A stretch of 64,000 nucleotides of DNA from Chitinophaga varians (GTDB lineage Bacteria; Bacteroidota; Bacteroidia; Chitinophagales; Chitinophagaceae): the NCBI RefSeq assembly GCF_012641275.1, contig NZ_JABAIA010000001.1:496001-560000 (forward strand), given 5' to 3'. Position numbers and translations under genes: made by a program. Below the pieces are notes generated by a model. It did not search any database. It had not been told where the DNA came from and saw only the letters and a program-made list of their open reading frames with translations. The first letter of the stretch is position 1; each line of letters begins with the position of its first letter. Positions 35,866 through 44,662 of the stretch are shown in pieces.

Positions 35866-36220
35866 TGGCATAAATAAATACAAAGTATAGGAAGCGCTAA
35901 ATTAAGTTAAACCAGTTATTCTTTTTCAAATAACCGGCACTTGATTAACCTGTGCCTCTTTGAGTCAGCCTATCCGCTGCATGTAACGGCCGCGAATAAA
36001 CGATTTATTCAATTCCGCTTCCTGTCAGTCTGCCTTTTGGAACTATCGGCATGCATTACACGATTCTCCCGGATGCCTCCCTGCCAGCCATCTTTTGAGC
36101 AGTGGTGGCACCACTGTCGGTATATAATTGAGCCTATACGCCAAAATGCCGGACGCCTGTTTTTCCATCAGACAAAAAATTTTTTTTCCGGGGCGCATCT
36201 GTTACTTTAGCCGTAAACCG
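35866..36220. other. Intergenic region upstream of the SMR gene
   Basis: About 355 bases without a convincing gene. It holds a 17-base inverted repeat at 36100-36116 (described separately), a TTTG at 36094-36097, and an A6T8 run near 36174-36187 shortly before the SMR start. Short open frames here have no coding signature. I looked for a guanidine riboswitch, as upstream of some SMR genes, and did not find the required paired ACGR loops. Confidence 0.5.
36100..36116. promoter_or_regulatory. 17-base inverted repeat, candidate operator
   Basis: CAGTGGTG-G-CACCACTG: perfect 8-base arms about one central base, about 105 bases before the SMR start codon. A short perfect dyad with one-base centre suits a dimeric repressor site. 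It lacks a T-tract, so it is not an intrinsic terminator. Confidence 0.45.
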
Positions 36221-36556
36221 ATGCAGATGAAATACGTACTACTACTGATTGCCATTATTGCGGAGGTCATTGCTACTTCCGCGCTGAAAGCTTCTGAAGG
36301 GTTCTCCCGTCTCTGGCCTTCCATCATCGTTGTCACCGGGTATGCCATTGCTTTTTATTGCCTGAGCCTTACCCTGAAACAAATTCCGCTCGGCATCGCA
36401 TATGCCATCTGGTCCGGCCTTGGCATTGTGCTGGTATCTGTCATCGGCGTGGTGATGTTCCGCCAGAAGCTGGACACCGCCGCCATTATCGGCTTGTTGT
36501 TCATCATCGTCGGCGTGATCATCGTGAACCTGTTTTCCAAAACTTCTGCACATTGA
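36221..36556 (+). CDS. Small multidrug resistance (SMR) family transporter
   Basis: 111 residues from the ATG at 36221 (36227 also possible). Four membrane helices; the essential Glu lies in IIAEVIATSALKASEG in helix 1, and the family signatures AYAIWSGLGIV and GLLFIIVGVIIVNL follow. It exports cationic drugs or guanidinium by proton antiport as a dual-topology dimer. The QacE/EmrE-type and Gdx-type cannot be told apart safely; the AEVIATS motif favours the EmrE side. Confidence 0.9.
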   Translation: MQMKYVLLLIAIIAEVIATSALKASEGFSRLWPSIIVVTGYAIAFYCLSLTLKQIPLGIAYAIWSGLGIVLVSVIGVVMFRQKLDTAAIIGLLFIIVGVIIVNLFSKTSAH

Positions 36557-36610
36557 CCATCCTGTCAAACAAACCCGGGCATACCGCTGTTAATGCATAA
36601 AAACCGCTGT

Positions 36611-37084
36611 ATGAACAAAACATCCTTTTTCTTTCTCATCTGTACGGTAGCCACCGCTATCACACTGGGCTGTAATAACAGCAACCCCTCCAGGCAAAAG
36701 GAAATACCCGATTCCACAATGCCTGCGCCCATGCCCGCTCCCGAAACAGCCGCTTTTAATGCCGGTACTTTCAAAGGCACTATTCCCGGTGGCGCCCAAA
36801 AAAAGGACATTTCCATTACCTTCCATACAGACTCCACTTTCAGCATGAAAGAAAGTTACCTCTCCAAAGAAGGCAAGCCGGAACACCAGATGGACAACAC
36901 CGGCAAATGGAGCTACGATGCCGCCAACAAAAGCATCTATCTCACTTATAAAAATCTGGCCGACCGGGGTACTTCCTTTAGCATCATTGATGATAATACC
37001 ATTCAGCTGCAGGAACGTTCCATACAGGCGCCCGGGCAGGCAGAAAAAACCAACGGGGCGGAATATAACCTGCGCCGCCAATAG
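36611..37084 (+). CDS. NlpE-like lipoprotein lacking the CxxC motif
   Basis: 157 residues from the ATG at 36611. Lipoprotein signal with L-G-C at about residues 19-21. The region GTFKGTIPGGAQKKDISITFHTDSTF follows the NlpE N-terminal pattern (Y-x-G-x-L-P...), but the CxxC found in copper-linked NlpE is replaced by GAQK. The end (IQLQERSIQAPG...EYNLRR) also fits the family. Probably an envelope stress or sensor lipoprotein; copper binding is doubtful. Confidence 0.7.
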   Translation: MNKTSFFFLICTVATAITLGCNNSNPSRQKEIPDSTMPAPMPAPETAAFNAGTFKGTIPGGAQKKDISITFHTDSTFSMKESYLSKEGKPEHQMDNTGKWSYDAANKSIYLTYKNLADRGTSFSIIDDNTIQLQERSIQAPGQAEKTNGAEYNLRRQ

Positions 37085-37107
37085 CCCCAGGGCTGAAGCC
37101 CTGGGCT
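37083..37107. repeat. REP-like inverted repeat overlapping a stop codon
   Basis: Arms agccccagggct and agccctgggct around a two-base loop, one base short of perfect. It begins inside the stop codon of the NlpE-like gene. No T-tract follows, so it resembles a REP-type palindrome more than an intrinsic terminator. No second copy is present in this window. Confidence 0.45.
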
Positions 37108-37182
37108 ACGATTTGTTGATGACGCAGGAGGCCCCATCTGAAATGATATCTAAGATGTGGCCTGCACCTTTCCACCCCTGCC

Positions 37183-37833
37183 TTATTTTCCTTCCCGGAA
37201 CGCCTTTATCTCCTCCAGCATGTCCAGGGACCGAAGCACAGGCGTCCATTCCTTTCCTTCAAAAAGCCACCGGAACCATTTACGGTCCTTGTTTTCATAA
37301 CGAATATTCATAAAAAGCCAGATCGCCACGATGGTAAAGCCGGCTGTTACGATCCCTTGTATCACCAGCAGCCATGCATTTTCCCTGATGAACATGGCCG
37401 CATGAAGGTAAAAGGTGGTCCACACCGGCAGTTGCAGCCATAACAAACGGGCGCACCACAAGGTAGAAGATTTCAGTCCGGACAGCTTTTCCTGTGCGTC
37501 CAGCACCGGCCCCGAAATGTCTATCGTTTCGATCAATATCAGCTGATAGAGGTAGATACCGATAGCAACAGTGGTAAGCAGTGACTGAATGCCCATTGAC
37601 ACCAGGAAAAACGGGCTGGCGGTGCTAAACATGCCGACCAGCAGCGTGTCAATAAATGCAACCCATAAAATGCCCGCCAGCAGCGCAAAGTATTTGATGG
37701 GCCGCATAGCGGCGATAGATGAATGAATTTTAATGCCGGTAATTTCTGCTGCGTTTTTTTTGTTCAGGAACAGGTTTTCGTCCAACTGCTTTTCGTACGA
37801 TTTCCAAAGATGAATAATGTCTGTGTCTTGCAT
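37183..37833 (-). CDS. Membrane protein co-encoded with an ECF sigma factor
   Basis: 216 residues. A cytoplasmic N-terminus of about 45 residues (DIIHLWKSYEKQLDENLFLNKK) is followed by four hydrophobic segments at about 47-66, 72-102, 128-148 and 155-175, and a charged C-terminus with WFRWLFEGKEW. It starts 5 bases after the sigma gene, so it is the likely anti-sigma partner or a regulated effector. It has no FecR or RseA similarity that I can see. Confidence 0.7.
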   Translation of the reverse strand: MQDTDIIHLWKSYEKQLDENLFLNKKNAAEITGIKIHSSIAAMRPIKYFALLAGILWVAFIDTLLVGMFSTASPFFLVSMGIQSLLTTVAIGIYLYQLILIETIDISGPVLDAQEKLSGLKSSTLWCARLLWLQLPVWTTFYLHAAMFIRENAWLLVIQGIVTAGFTIVAIWLFMNIRYENKDRKWFRWLFEGKEWTPVLRSLDMLEEIKAFREGK

Positions 37834-37838
37834 GACGA

Positions 37839-38348
37839 TTACGTTTTAATACGTGAAAATTGCTGCCTCAGCAATACTTTGATCCGCCCGATCTTCGTCG
37901 CCACATTGGTCACGGAGATGCCCAGTATCTCCGCAATTTCCTGATGGCTTTTTTCTTCCAGATACAAGAGTATCAGCGCCCGGTCCAGCTCCCGAAGGTC
38001 ATGTATGAACCGCTGCAACAATTGCAGCTGTTCATCTGTTTCTATTACAGTCCCGTTGCCTTCCATTTCCAGCACCGCCGCCTTCAGCCTGTCTGTCGCG
38101 GCCTGACGGCGGGTTTCCCTACGGTAAAAGGAAATGGCCACATTCAGCGCAATACGGTATATCCAGGTGCTGTGCTGCGCCTTCCCGCTGTCATAACCTC
38201 CAAATGCCTTCCATAACTGTACAATGATCTCCTGAACAAGGTCTTTCCTGTCCTCTGCCTGCCTGCACCAGGCATTGGCCACCTTGTAAATGATGCCCTT
38301 GTGCGTCTCTACTACGGCCAGGAACTGATCTGTAATAACGGAATCCAT
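37839..38348 (-). CDS. ECF RNA polymerase sigma-70 factor
   Basis: 169 residues. Region 2 about 15-75 (DRKDLVQEIIVQLWKAFGGYD, STWIYRIALNVAISFYRR) and region 4 about 110-165 (LILLYLEEKSHQEIAEILGISVTNVATKIGRIKVLL). It controls an unknown set, starting with the co-transcribed membrane protein. It is distinct from the FecI-like factor at 8249-8833 and has no receptor or FecR genes beside it. Confidence 0.92.
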   Translation of the reverse strand: MDSVITDQFLAVVETHKGIIYKVANAWCRQAEDRKDLVQEIIVQLWKAFGGYDSGKAQHSTWIYRIALNVAISFYRRETRRQAATDRLKAAVLEMEGNGTVIETDEQLQLLQRFIHDLRELDRALILLYLEEKSHQEIAEILGISVTNVATKIGRIKVLLRQQFSRIKT

Positions 38349-38605
38349 TGATAAAAAATAATGTTACTGTTTTATTATTCGCCGGATGAAGAGAAAAATC
38401 ACAAGGCTGGAACTTTTTTTTGGAAGGGCCTGCCTGACAGCATGTTAATCTCACGTTAATCGCTGGTTTTTAGAGAGATCAGGAGACTTAGGCCTTGATT
38501 CTGCTATAGTATTGCAGTAACGTGGTAAGGACTGCATCAGCACCATTACCATCATAACCCGGCCGTTCCCGGCCTATATCGAAAACTGACTACAACCAAA
38601 CAGCC

Positions 38606-39943
38606 ATGAAAAACTTTACACTCCTGCAACTGAGCATCATTCTGTACATACTGTACATCCCCTGCCATGCACAAAACAGGGACATCAACTCCACAGGGCT
38701 GTATATCCACACAGACAAACACATCTACACGCCCGCGGAAAAAATATGGTTCACCGGTTACCTCCTGAATATCCGGGCGACCGACACCCTCCCCTATCAC
38801 ACGCTCTTCGTGGCCCTCATCAATCCAGTCACCCATAAACCGGTGCTCAACGAACGTTTTGCATTTGACCGCGGCGTTTGCAAAGGTCTGCTGGAACTGC
38901 CGGACAGCCTGCCTTCCGGCGACTATGCCCTCGTAGGCTACACCAACAACTACATCGCTGACAACCACGAACAGGAATTCCAGCAGTGGATATCCGTCCG
39001 CAAACCACATCAGCCCGCCTTTAAAATGAAAAAGACGCCGGCAGATACCACCCGTACGGCTAAACTGAAAATACCGGACTCCAATATCTGCATCCGGCTG
39101 GAAACAGATTCTGCGGCCTATCAGCAACGAGGCATGGTCAATTGCCGCGTGGTACTTACCGACACTACCGGCAAAGCCATACAGGGACTGTTCTCCGTCG
39201 CCTGCGTGTGCGAAAGAAGACTGCGCAAACACGATAAATGGGACATCTGCCATTACTATTTCATCGACCAATACCGGCTCCCCGCATCGGTAGACCTTTC
39301 CACTGCGCAACAGGAACTCAACCCGGTCAGCGGTTTCGTCACCAAAGGCACTAAAAAAGTGAAGAAACCCATCCCCTTGCTGCTCATGAAAAACAATGAA
39401 ATGATTACCCTGAAAACCAATAAAGACGGGCTCTTCTGCCTCAACTCCTACCAGCTGTTCACCCCTTCCGGACAACCGGACGCCATCCTCAGCGTAGTGA
39501 AAGGTAACCAGTCTGAATTTAAAATCAATTTTCTGAATGATATCGAAAGAGTCAATCACCAGCTTGCCAAAATCAACTACCCCTATACGCCGGAAGATAT
39601 GGCCGACAGCACCATCTTCACACCGGAAGAAACAGCGGCAGCCACCGTCATCACCCCTGCTCCCGCAAACCCTAAGGTACCCGTACCCCAACAGGAACCC
39701 GGCTATGTGAAAAAAGTAAAACCAGTATACCAGGTGCCGGAATTCCAGCAGGCCAGCGATACCGTCACCGCCCGCAACTACAATACCACCCTGTACTGGA
39801 ACCACCTGATCAACACCGACGAACAGGGCCACGCCAATTTCTCTTTCCGGCTCAATGATCTTCCCGGCGTATTTGTATGCGTCATCCAGGGCATCTCCAC
39901 GATGGGCGTATTCAGCAAATACCTGCGGTTTGAGGTAAGATAG
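38606..39943 (+). CDS. Secreted macroglobulin-like (MG2) domain protein
   Basis: 445 residues with a signal peptide (1-22, ending CHAQ). The opening GLYIHTDKHIYTPAEKIWFTGYLLN is the classic MG2-type strand pair of alpha-2-macroglobulin-like proteins. The C-terminal 60 residues (TTLYWNHLINTDEQGHANFSFRLNDLPG) match the macroglobulin domain just before the bait region. No thioester (CGEQ) is present. Such short MG-like proteins are common in Chitinophagaceae; role unknown, presumably surface binding. Confidence 0.75.
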   Translation: MKNFTLLQLSIILYILYIPCHAQNRDINSTGLYIHTDKHIYTPAEKIWFTGYLLNIRATDTLPYHTLFVALINPVTHKPVLNERFAFDRGVCKGLLELPDSLPSGDYALVGYTNNYIADNHEQEFQQWISVRKPHQPAFKMKKTPADTTRTAKLKIPDSNICIRLETDSAAYQQRGMVNCRVVLTDTTGKAIQGLFSVACVCERRLRKHDKWDICHYYFIDQYRLPASVDLSTAQQELNPVSGFVTKGTKKVKKPIPLLLMKNNEMITLKTNKDGLFCLNSYQLFTPSGQPDAILSVVKGNQSEFKINFLNDIERVNHQLAKINYPYTPEDMADSTIFTPEETAAATVITPAPANPKVPVPQQEPGYVKKVKPVYQVPEFQQASDTVTARNYNTTLYWNHLINTDEQGHANFSFRLNDLPGVFVCVIQGISTMGVFSKYLRFEVR

Positions 39944-40009
39944 GCATTTGGAAAAATGCGAATAAGCGGTATCTTGTTCTGCTGAAAGATTTCAAGAATC
40001 AGCTAAAAC

Positions 40010-40996
40010 ATGATACATATGCGCAGAAACATCCTGGTACTCGGCATGAGCGGCTTATTAACACTGGGAGCCATGGCCCCGGCAATGGCATCCGGCCACC
40101 CGCAGCCCTGCACTGCTCAGGCGCCCACAGATGCGAAAGCTCTGATCGGCCGCTGGGACATCACCATCGACGAAAACGGTAAATCCGCCCCCTCCTGGCT
40201 GGAAGTGAAACTCTCCGGCTTCAAAACCCTCGTGGGATATTTTGTAGGCACCTCCGGCAGCGCCCGGCCCGTAGCGAAAGTCAACTTCGACAACGGTAAA
40301 TTCAACTTCTCCATCCCACCACAATGGGAAGGCGGTAACCAGGACTTTGTCATCGAAGGTGAACTCACCGACGCCGGCATCCAGGGCACCATCACCACCA
40401 GCGAAGGCAAAAAATACAACTGGAAAGGCGTAAAAGCCCCTTACCTGAAAAAAACCGGCACCGTTGCCTGGGGCAAGCCCATTAACCTGTTCAACGGTAA
40501 AGACCTCTCCGGATGGAAAGCCGCCGGCAAAGAAAACCAGTGGATAGTAAAAGACGGCATCCTCACCAGCCCGCACTCCGGCGCCAACCTCGTCTCCGAG
40601 CAGAAATTCACCGACTTCAAACTGCACGCTGAATTCAGATACCAGAAAGGAAGCAACAGCGGTATCTACCTGAGAGGCCGTCATGAAGTACAAATCGAAG
40701 ACAGCAGCCCGGACACTCACCCGTCCAGCGTACTGTTCAGCGGTGTATACGGTTTCCTGGCCCCCAGCGAGATCAACGCGCTCGGCCCCGACAAATGGCA
40801 GACCTACGATATCACGCTCATCGGACGCATGGTCACCATCGTGGTAAACGGTAAAACCGTGATCAACAACCAGGAAATCCCCGGCATCACCGGCGGCGCA
40901 CTGGACAGCAACGAAGGTGAACCCGGCCCGATTTATATTCAGGGCGACCACGGTCCGATTGAATTCAAAAAACTCGTGATCACACCGGCTAAATAA
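40010..40996 (+). CDS. DUF1080 (3-keto-disaccharide hydrolase) family protein
   Basis: 328 residues (ATG at 40010; 40019 also possible) with a signal peptide ending about MAPAMASG. Residues about 40-140 form a small beta-rich module (LIGRWDITIDENGK...). Residues about 155-325 are the DUF1080 concanavalin-like domain: LFNGKDLSGWK, W-IVKDGIL, GSNSGIYLRGRHEVQIED, GPDKWQTYDITLIG, and GPIYIQGDHGPIEFKKLVI. DUF1080 proteins cleave 3-keto-glycosides after oxidation by Gfo/Idh/MocA enzymes; one of those is encoded at 62458-63564, though not adjacent. Confidence 0.9.
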   Translation: MIHMRRNILVLGMSGLLTLGAMAPAMASGHPQPCTAQAPTDAKALIGRWDITIDENGKSAPSWLEVKLSGFKTLVGYFVGTSGSARPVAKVNFDNGKFNFSIPPQWEGGNQDFVIEGELTDAGIQGTITTSEGKKYNWKGVKAPYLKKTGTVAWGKPINLFNGKDLSGWKAAGKENQWIVKDGILTSPHSGANLVSEQKFTDFKLHAEFRYQKGSNSGIYLRGRHEVQIEDSSPDTHPSSVLFSGVYGFLAPSEINALGPDKWQTYDITLIGRMVTIVVNGKTVINNQEIPGITGGALDSNEGEPGPIYIQGDHGPIEFKKLVITPAK

Positions 40997-41018
40997 AAAC
41001 TATTGTAAATATTTTCAG

Positions 41019-41053
41019 CGGGCTGGCACGTAAAGCCGGCCCGTTGCATTTTT
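41019..41053 (+). terminator. Intrinsic terminator of the DUF1080 gene
   Basis: Nine-base arms cgggctggc / gccggcccg (one G-U type mismatch) with a 7-base loop, then gttgca and a T5 tract. Confidence 0.75.
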
Positions 41054-41121
41054 ACAACTTTTCCTGCTATTAATACCATTTTTCTTCTCCCTCCCTTTCC
41101 TACCTTCATCCCAAAGAGAGG

Positions 41122-41871
41122 ATGATGAAAATAGCCGTTATCAGTGATGTCCATGGTAACCTGCCTGCCCTGGAAGCCGTGCTGGAAGATATTTCCCGCT
41201 ATGGGGCCGACCAGCTCTATTGCCTGGGCGATCTTACCGACGCCGCCCCCTGGCACAACGAAGTGATAGCACGGGTCCGTTCCCTGCGTATTCCTACTAT
41301 TATGGGCAACCACGACGAACGTATCGCTTTTGACCTCCCCGTGAAGCCCCTGGCCAAACACGGACCGGAAGAAAGGGCCGCCCGGCTGACCGCCATCGAA
41401 TTTACCCGCAACACCATCACCGCCGATAACAAACAGTTCCTCCGTACCCTGCCATCCCTGCTGCGCCTCCACTTTGGACGTTACCGTATTTTACTGGCGC
41501 ACGGCACTCCCGACAGCAATGAGACGTACCTCTATGCCGATCACCCCGAAGCAGCCCTGCAGGAAATGATGGACAATGCCGGCGCAGATATCCTCATCAC
41601 CGGACATACCCATCTGTCGTATGTCCGCACCATCAGCAACGGCCTGAAAACCGCCATCAACACCGGCTCCGCCGGGCGCAGCAAAGAGCCCGACCGGCTG
41701 GCGTCTTACCTCCGGCTGGAGATCTGTAACAGCAACGCACCTACGCTGGCCGAAATGTTCCGTGCCACGATACAAAAAGTGGAGTATGATATGGAGTTAA
41801 CGTTAACGGGCATACGTAACAGTCCTGTTCCCGACTTCTATGCAGATTTCCTGTCAGGCGTCCTCACCTGA
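41122..41871 (+). CDS. Metallophosphoesterase (YfcE-like)
   Basis: 249 residues. Binuclear metal motifs in order: DVHGN near residue 9, GDLTD (about 38), GNHDE (about 64), GTPD, and GHTHL (about 164). It is a cytoplasmic phosphodiesterase or phosphatase of the calcineurin-like family; the substrate is unknown. A purine-rich aaagagagg lies just before the start, one of the few good ribosome-binding sites in the window. The last 18 bases overlap the convergent AraC gene. Confidence 0.9.
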   Translation: MMKIAVISDVHGNLPALEAVLEDISRYGADQLYCLGDLTDAAPWHNEVIARVRSLRIPTIMGNHDERIAFDLPVKPLAKHGPEERAARLTAIEFTRNTITADNKQFLRTLPSLLRLHFGRYRILLAHGTPDSNETYLYADHPEAALQEMMDNAGADILITGHTHLSYVRTISNGLKTAINTGSAGRSKEPDRLASYLRLEICNSNAPTLAEMFRATIQKVEYDMELTLTGIRNSPVPDFYADFLSGVLT

Positions 41872-42699
41872 TTTATACTGCGCCCGGTAAGAACGGGGGT
41901 TCACGCCTTTCATTTTCCGGAAGAATTTATTCAGGTGACTGAGATCACCAAACCCGTAGCTGACGGCGATTTCCTTGATACTCATATCACTGTAACGGAG
42001 CTTATTTTCGATCTGCCGGCTTTTATATTCATTGATATAATCCCGGACAGAAGTGCCCAGCTCGTGTTTAAACAATCCCTGTAACCGCGCCTTTCCCATT
42101 TGCAGCGCCGGCGCCATCACCTCCTGCTGCAGCTGTTCAGGAGTGGCAATATGTGTGTGGATGTAGTGCATGGCCTTTGTAAGCGCTACAGACCGCAGCG
42201 GCCCCTGCTGCGTTTCTGTGAGCAGCTCCGCCAGCATCGCCAGCACGCCACGTATCAGATGTAACACGCCCTCGTTGGAAGGCACCGGGCGCAACGTCCA
42301 TTCCGCCGCAATGACCAGCATCACGTTACCGATGCGGGCCAGCGCTTCCGGCAACGCCGCCGGTATGCCATGCGAGCGCGTGGCAACGATCAGCTGCTGA
42401 AAACGTTGCTCCCACAGTTCTTTGGCGGCAGCCTGCAACTGCTGTCCGAGATATACGTTGGTAAATTTCAGTACCGTGAATTTCGTCTCCTGCTCAATAT
42501 AAATGATGTGCTCATCTTCCGGCGCCAGCGCATACACACAAGGGCCGGCATAACGGAAAGTCTCTCCGTTCAGCTGGTGCGTACCTGCTCCGTGATGAAT
42601 AAAGATCAGTTCAAAATGGTTGTGGTTATGTAGTTCAAAGGGCCACTCCCCTGCCTGGAAATGCCGGATAAACAAATCGTCGTGCTGGATCAATCTCAT
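41854..42699 (-). CDS. AraC family transcriptional regulator
   Basis: 281 residues from the ATG at 42699; a longer frame to 42789 would cross the promoter of the divergent MFS gene. N-terminal cupin-like sensor about 1-100 (HNHNHFELIFIHHGAGTHQL). C-terminal double helix-turn-helix about 185-275 (LQGLFKHELGTSVRDYINEYKSRQIE; SIKEIAVSYGFGDLSHLNKFFRKMKGVNP). It is divergent from, and likely controls, the MFS exporter. Confidence 0.9.
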   Translation of the reverse strand: MRLIQHDDLFIRHFQAGEWPFELHNHNHFELIFIHHGAGTHQLNGETFRYAGPCVYALAPEDEHIIYIEQETKFTVLKFTNVYLGQQLQAAAKELWEQRFQQLIVATRSHGIPAALPEALARIGNVMLVIAAEWTLRPVPSNEGVLHLIRGVLAMLAELLTETQQGPLRSVALTKAMHYIHTHIATPEQLQQEVMAPALQMGKARLQGLFKHELGTSVRDYINEYKSRQIENKLRYSDMSIKEIAVSYGFGDLSHLNKFFRKMKGVNPRSYRAQYKSGEDA

Positions 42700-42719
42700 T
42701 TTGATACAAGTAATATCCT

Positions 42720-42727
42720 CAAAAGTA
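42720..42727 (-). promoter_or_regulatory. TAnnTTTG -7 element of the AraC-type gene
   Basis: TACTTTTG on the minus strand, 20 bases before the ATG at 42699. On the other strand TAGGTTTG at 42753-42760 lies 4 bases before the MFS start at 42765. Confidence 0.45.
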
Positions 42728-42764
42728 CAAGTTTTCCGCAGCCCCGTCAATGTAGGTTTGTAAG

Positions 42765-43952
42765 ATGAAAACAACGCCTTACCATCCATTCACGGTCCCG
42801 CTGATGGCTATTTCCGCCGGGGTGACAGTGGCCAATATTTACTACAACCAGCCTATCCTGAATGATATCAGCGCCGCCACCGGCGCTACTGCCGGTGAAG
42901 CGGGAAGGGTCTCCACCCTTGCCCAGCTGGGTTATGGACTGGGCATGTTTTTCGTAGTGCCGCTGGGCGATAAGCTGGACCGCAGAAAACTGATCACCGG
43001 CCTGACCAGCCTGCTGTTCTTCTCTTTGCTGCTGTTGAGTTTTGCGCGTAGCATACAGCAGATCTGCCTGCTCAGCTTTTTCGTCGGCATCGGTTCTACG
43101 CCGGCACAGATACTGCTGCCTATGTCAGCCACCATCAGCACAGGCGACAGGGGTAAAACGGTCGGACGTGTGTTTGCCGGTATTCTCATCGGCATACTGG
43201 GCGCGCGGGTGGTAGCGGGCGCCGTATCCGATCTGCTGGGCTGGCGTTATGTATTTGCCATATCGGCGTTGCTGGTGCTTATTGTGACAGTGCTCCTGTA
43301 CCGTTACCTGCCGGTGATACCTCCAAAATTCCAGGGCAGTTATCCCCAACTGTTATCCTCTACTGTAAAACTCATCGGGGAATACAGCGTATTACGCCAG
43401 GCCGCGCTGCTGGGCGCTTTTACGTTTGGGACGTTCTGTTCTTTCTGGACAACGCTGACTTTTCACCTGAGCGCGGCGCCGTTGCATTATTCCGCCTCGC
43501 GTATCGGATTGTTTGGTCTGATCGCTATCGGCGGCGCACTGGCGGCCCCTCTCTTCGGTAAACTGGCAGACAAGGGACAGGTTTACAAATCGCTGTTCCT
43601 GACCGTGTCGATGGTCATTGTCAGTATTCTGCTGCTGAAGATATTTCCTCATTCCATACTGTTGTTGTCTGTCAGCATCTTCCTGCTGGACGTAGGCGTA
43701 CAGGCCACACAGATCACTAATTTCACCCGGATATACAGCTTGCACGAACACGCCCACAGCAGGCTCAATACCGTATATATGACAGCCTATTTTATGGGCG
43801 CGGCCCTGGGCACCTCCTGTGGTGTGGCAGCGTGGCAGTATGGCGGCTGGGACATGGCCACCTGGCAATTGTTGTTATGGAGCGTAATAGCCCTGGTCAT
43901 TGTAGGATGGTCTGCCAGGGCGCAATCCCGCGCAGTACCTGCGGAGCAATAA
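42765..43952 (+). CDS. MFS efflux transporter
   Basis: 395 residues with 12 membrane helices. MFS marks: NIYYNQPILNDIS in helix 1, GDKLDRRK in the 2-3 loop (motif A), and GIGSTPAQILLPMSA in helix 4. It is most like the arabinose-efflux/YnfM branch. It has 2 bases to the convergent methyltransferase gene and a divergent AraC-type regulator 65 bases upstream. The substrate is unknown. Confidence 0.88.
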   Translation: MKTTPYHPFTVPLMAISAGVTVANIYYNQPILNDISAATGATAGEAGRVSTLAQLGYGLGMFFVVPLGDKLDRRKLITGLTSLLFFSLLLLSFARSIQQICLLSFFVGIGSTPAQILLPMSATISTGDRGKTVGRVFAGILIGILGARVVAGAVSDLLGWRYVFAISALLVLIVTVLLYRYLPVIPPKFQGSYPQLLSSTVKLIGEYSVLRQAALLGAFTFGTFCSFWTTLTFHLSAAPLHYSASRIGLFGLIAIGGALAAPLFGKLADKGQVYKSLFLTVSMVIVSILLLKIFPHSILLLSVSIFLLDVGVQATQITNFTRIYSLHEHAHSRLNTVYMTAYFMGAALGTSCGVAAWQYGGWDMATWQLLLWSVIALVIVGWSARAQSRAVPAEQ

Positions 43953-43953
43953 C

Positions 43954-44646
43954 CTATTTCGTTTTCAGTCCCTCCATGAATATAGTACTACCGATCAGAT
44001 GACTGCTGACGAGCAACGGCCGCTGATGAAACAATGACAGCGTTTGCGCCGCAGAGTATACTTCGCCGAATTCATGCACCAGCCGCAGGGAAGACATAAA
44101 AATGCGGCTGATCTTCCGCTCGCTCGTCATGGAATAGAAGTAACATCTACCGCCGGGTTTCAGCACCCGCAAGGCTTCGTCCACAAACGCCCGTTTGTTG
44201 TCAAACAGATGAATGGTGCCAAAGCTGCATACGGTATCAAAGGTATGGTCGGGAAAAGGTAACTGAAAGGCGTCGCCTTGCAGCAGCTGTATATTGGAAG
44301 GCAACCTGCCGTTATCGGCAGAGAGCCTGGCCCGGGCTATCTTAAGCATTTCGACGGAGCGGTCCAGCAGTATGCAGTCATTGCCGGTGGCCCGGTACAG
44401 CTGCGATGTTTGTGCAAGGCCGCCACAACCGATGTCCAATACGGTGCCGGCTGTACGTAGAATTCCTTTGGCCGCAAACTCCTGGTAATCGTTGCGGGAG
44501 GTGTCCCAGAAGAGGCGATTGAACCAGTGGGTACTGACCAGCCGCTCGTAATAACCTGCTTTAAAATCATAGGACGCACCGGTAGTCTGTTCCAGGCAGG
44601 TGTAGATGCCGCGCGATATCTGGCGGAATGGGTCTGTTTGGCTCAC
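43954..44646 (-). CDS. Class I SAM-dependent methyltransferase (GTG start)
   Basis: 230 residues. Starts with GTG at 44646; an in-frame stop lies about 13 codons upstream and no ATG lies between, so GTG is the only good choice. Methyltransferase_11-like core: VLDIGCGGLAQTSQ (motif I), LLDRSVEMLKIAR, LQGDAFQLPFPDHTFDTVCSFGTIHL, and ALRVLKPGGRCYFYS. Substrate unknown; UbiE/small-molecule type. It follows a Crp-like regulator on the same strand but has its own promoter element. Confidence 0.88.
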   Translation of the reverse strand: MSQTDPFRQISRGIYTCLEQTTGASYDFKAGYYERLVSTHWFNRLFWDTSRNDYQEFAAKGILRTAGTVLDIGCGGLAQTSQLYRATGNDCILLDRSVEMLKIARARLSADNGRLPSNIQLLQGDAFQLPFPDHTFDTVCSFGTIHLFDNKRAFVDEALRVLKPGGRCYFYSMTSERKISRIFMSSLRLVHEFGEVYSAAQTLSLFHQRPLLVSSHLIGSTIFMEGLKTK

Positions 44647-44662
44647 TTCACATAGTTTTCAG

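Noticed and set aside
35866..36220. Guanidine riboswitch upstream of the SMR gene
   Set aside because: Paired hairpins with ACGR loops or a ykkC-like core were looked for and not found.
38552..39832. 426-residue open frame antisense to the MG2-like protein gene
   Set aside because: The sense frame has a signal peptide and recognisable macroglobulin strands; the antisense frame has no start context or family match and reflects codon bias.
40058..40951. 297-residue open frame antisense to the DUF1080 gene
   Set aside because: The sense product matches DUF1080 motifs throughout. The antisense frame is low-complexity Gly/Val/Phe-rich mirror coding.
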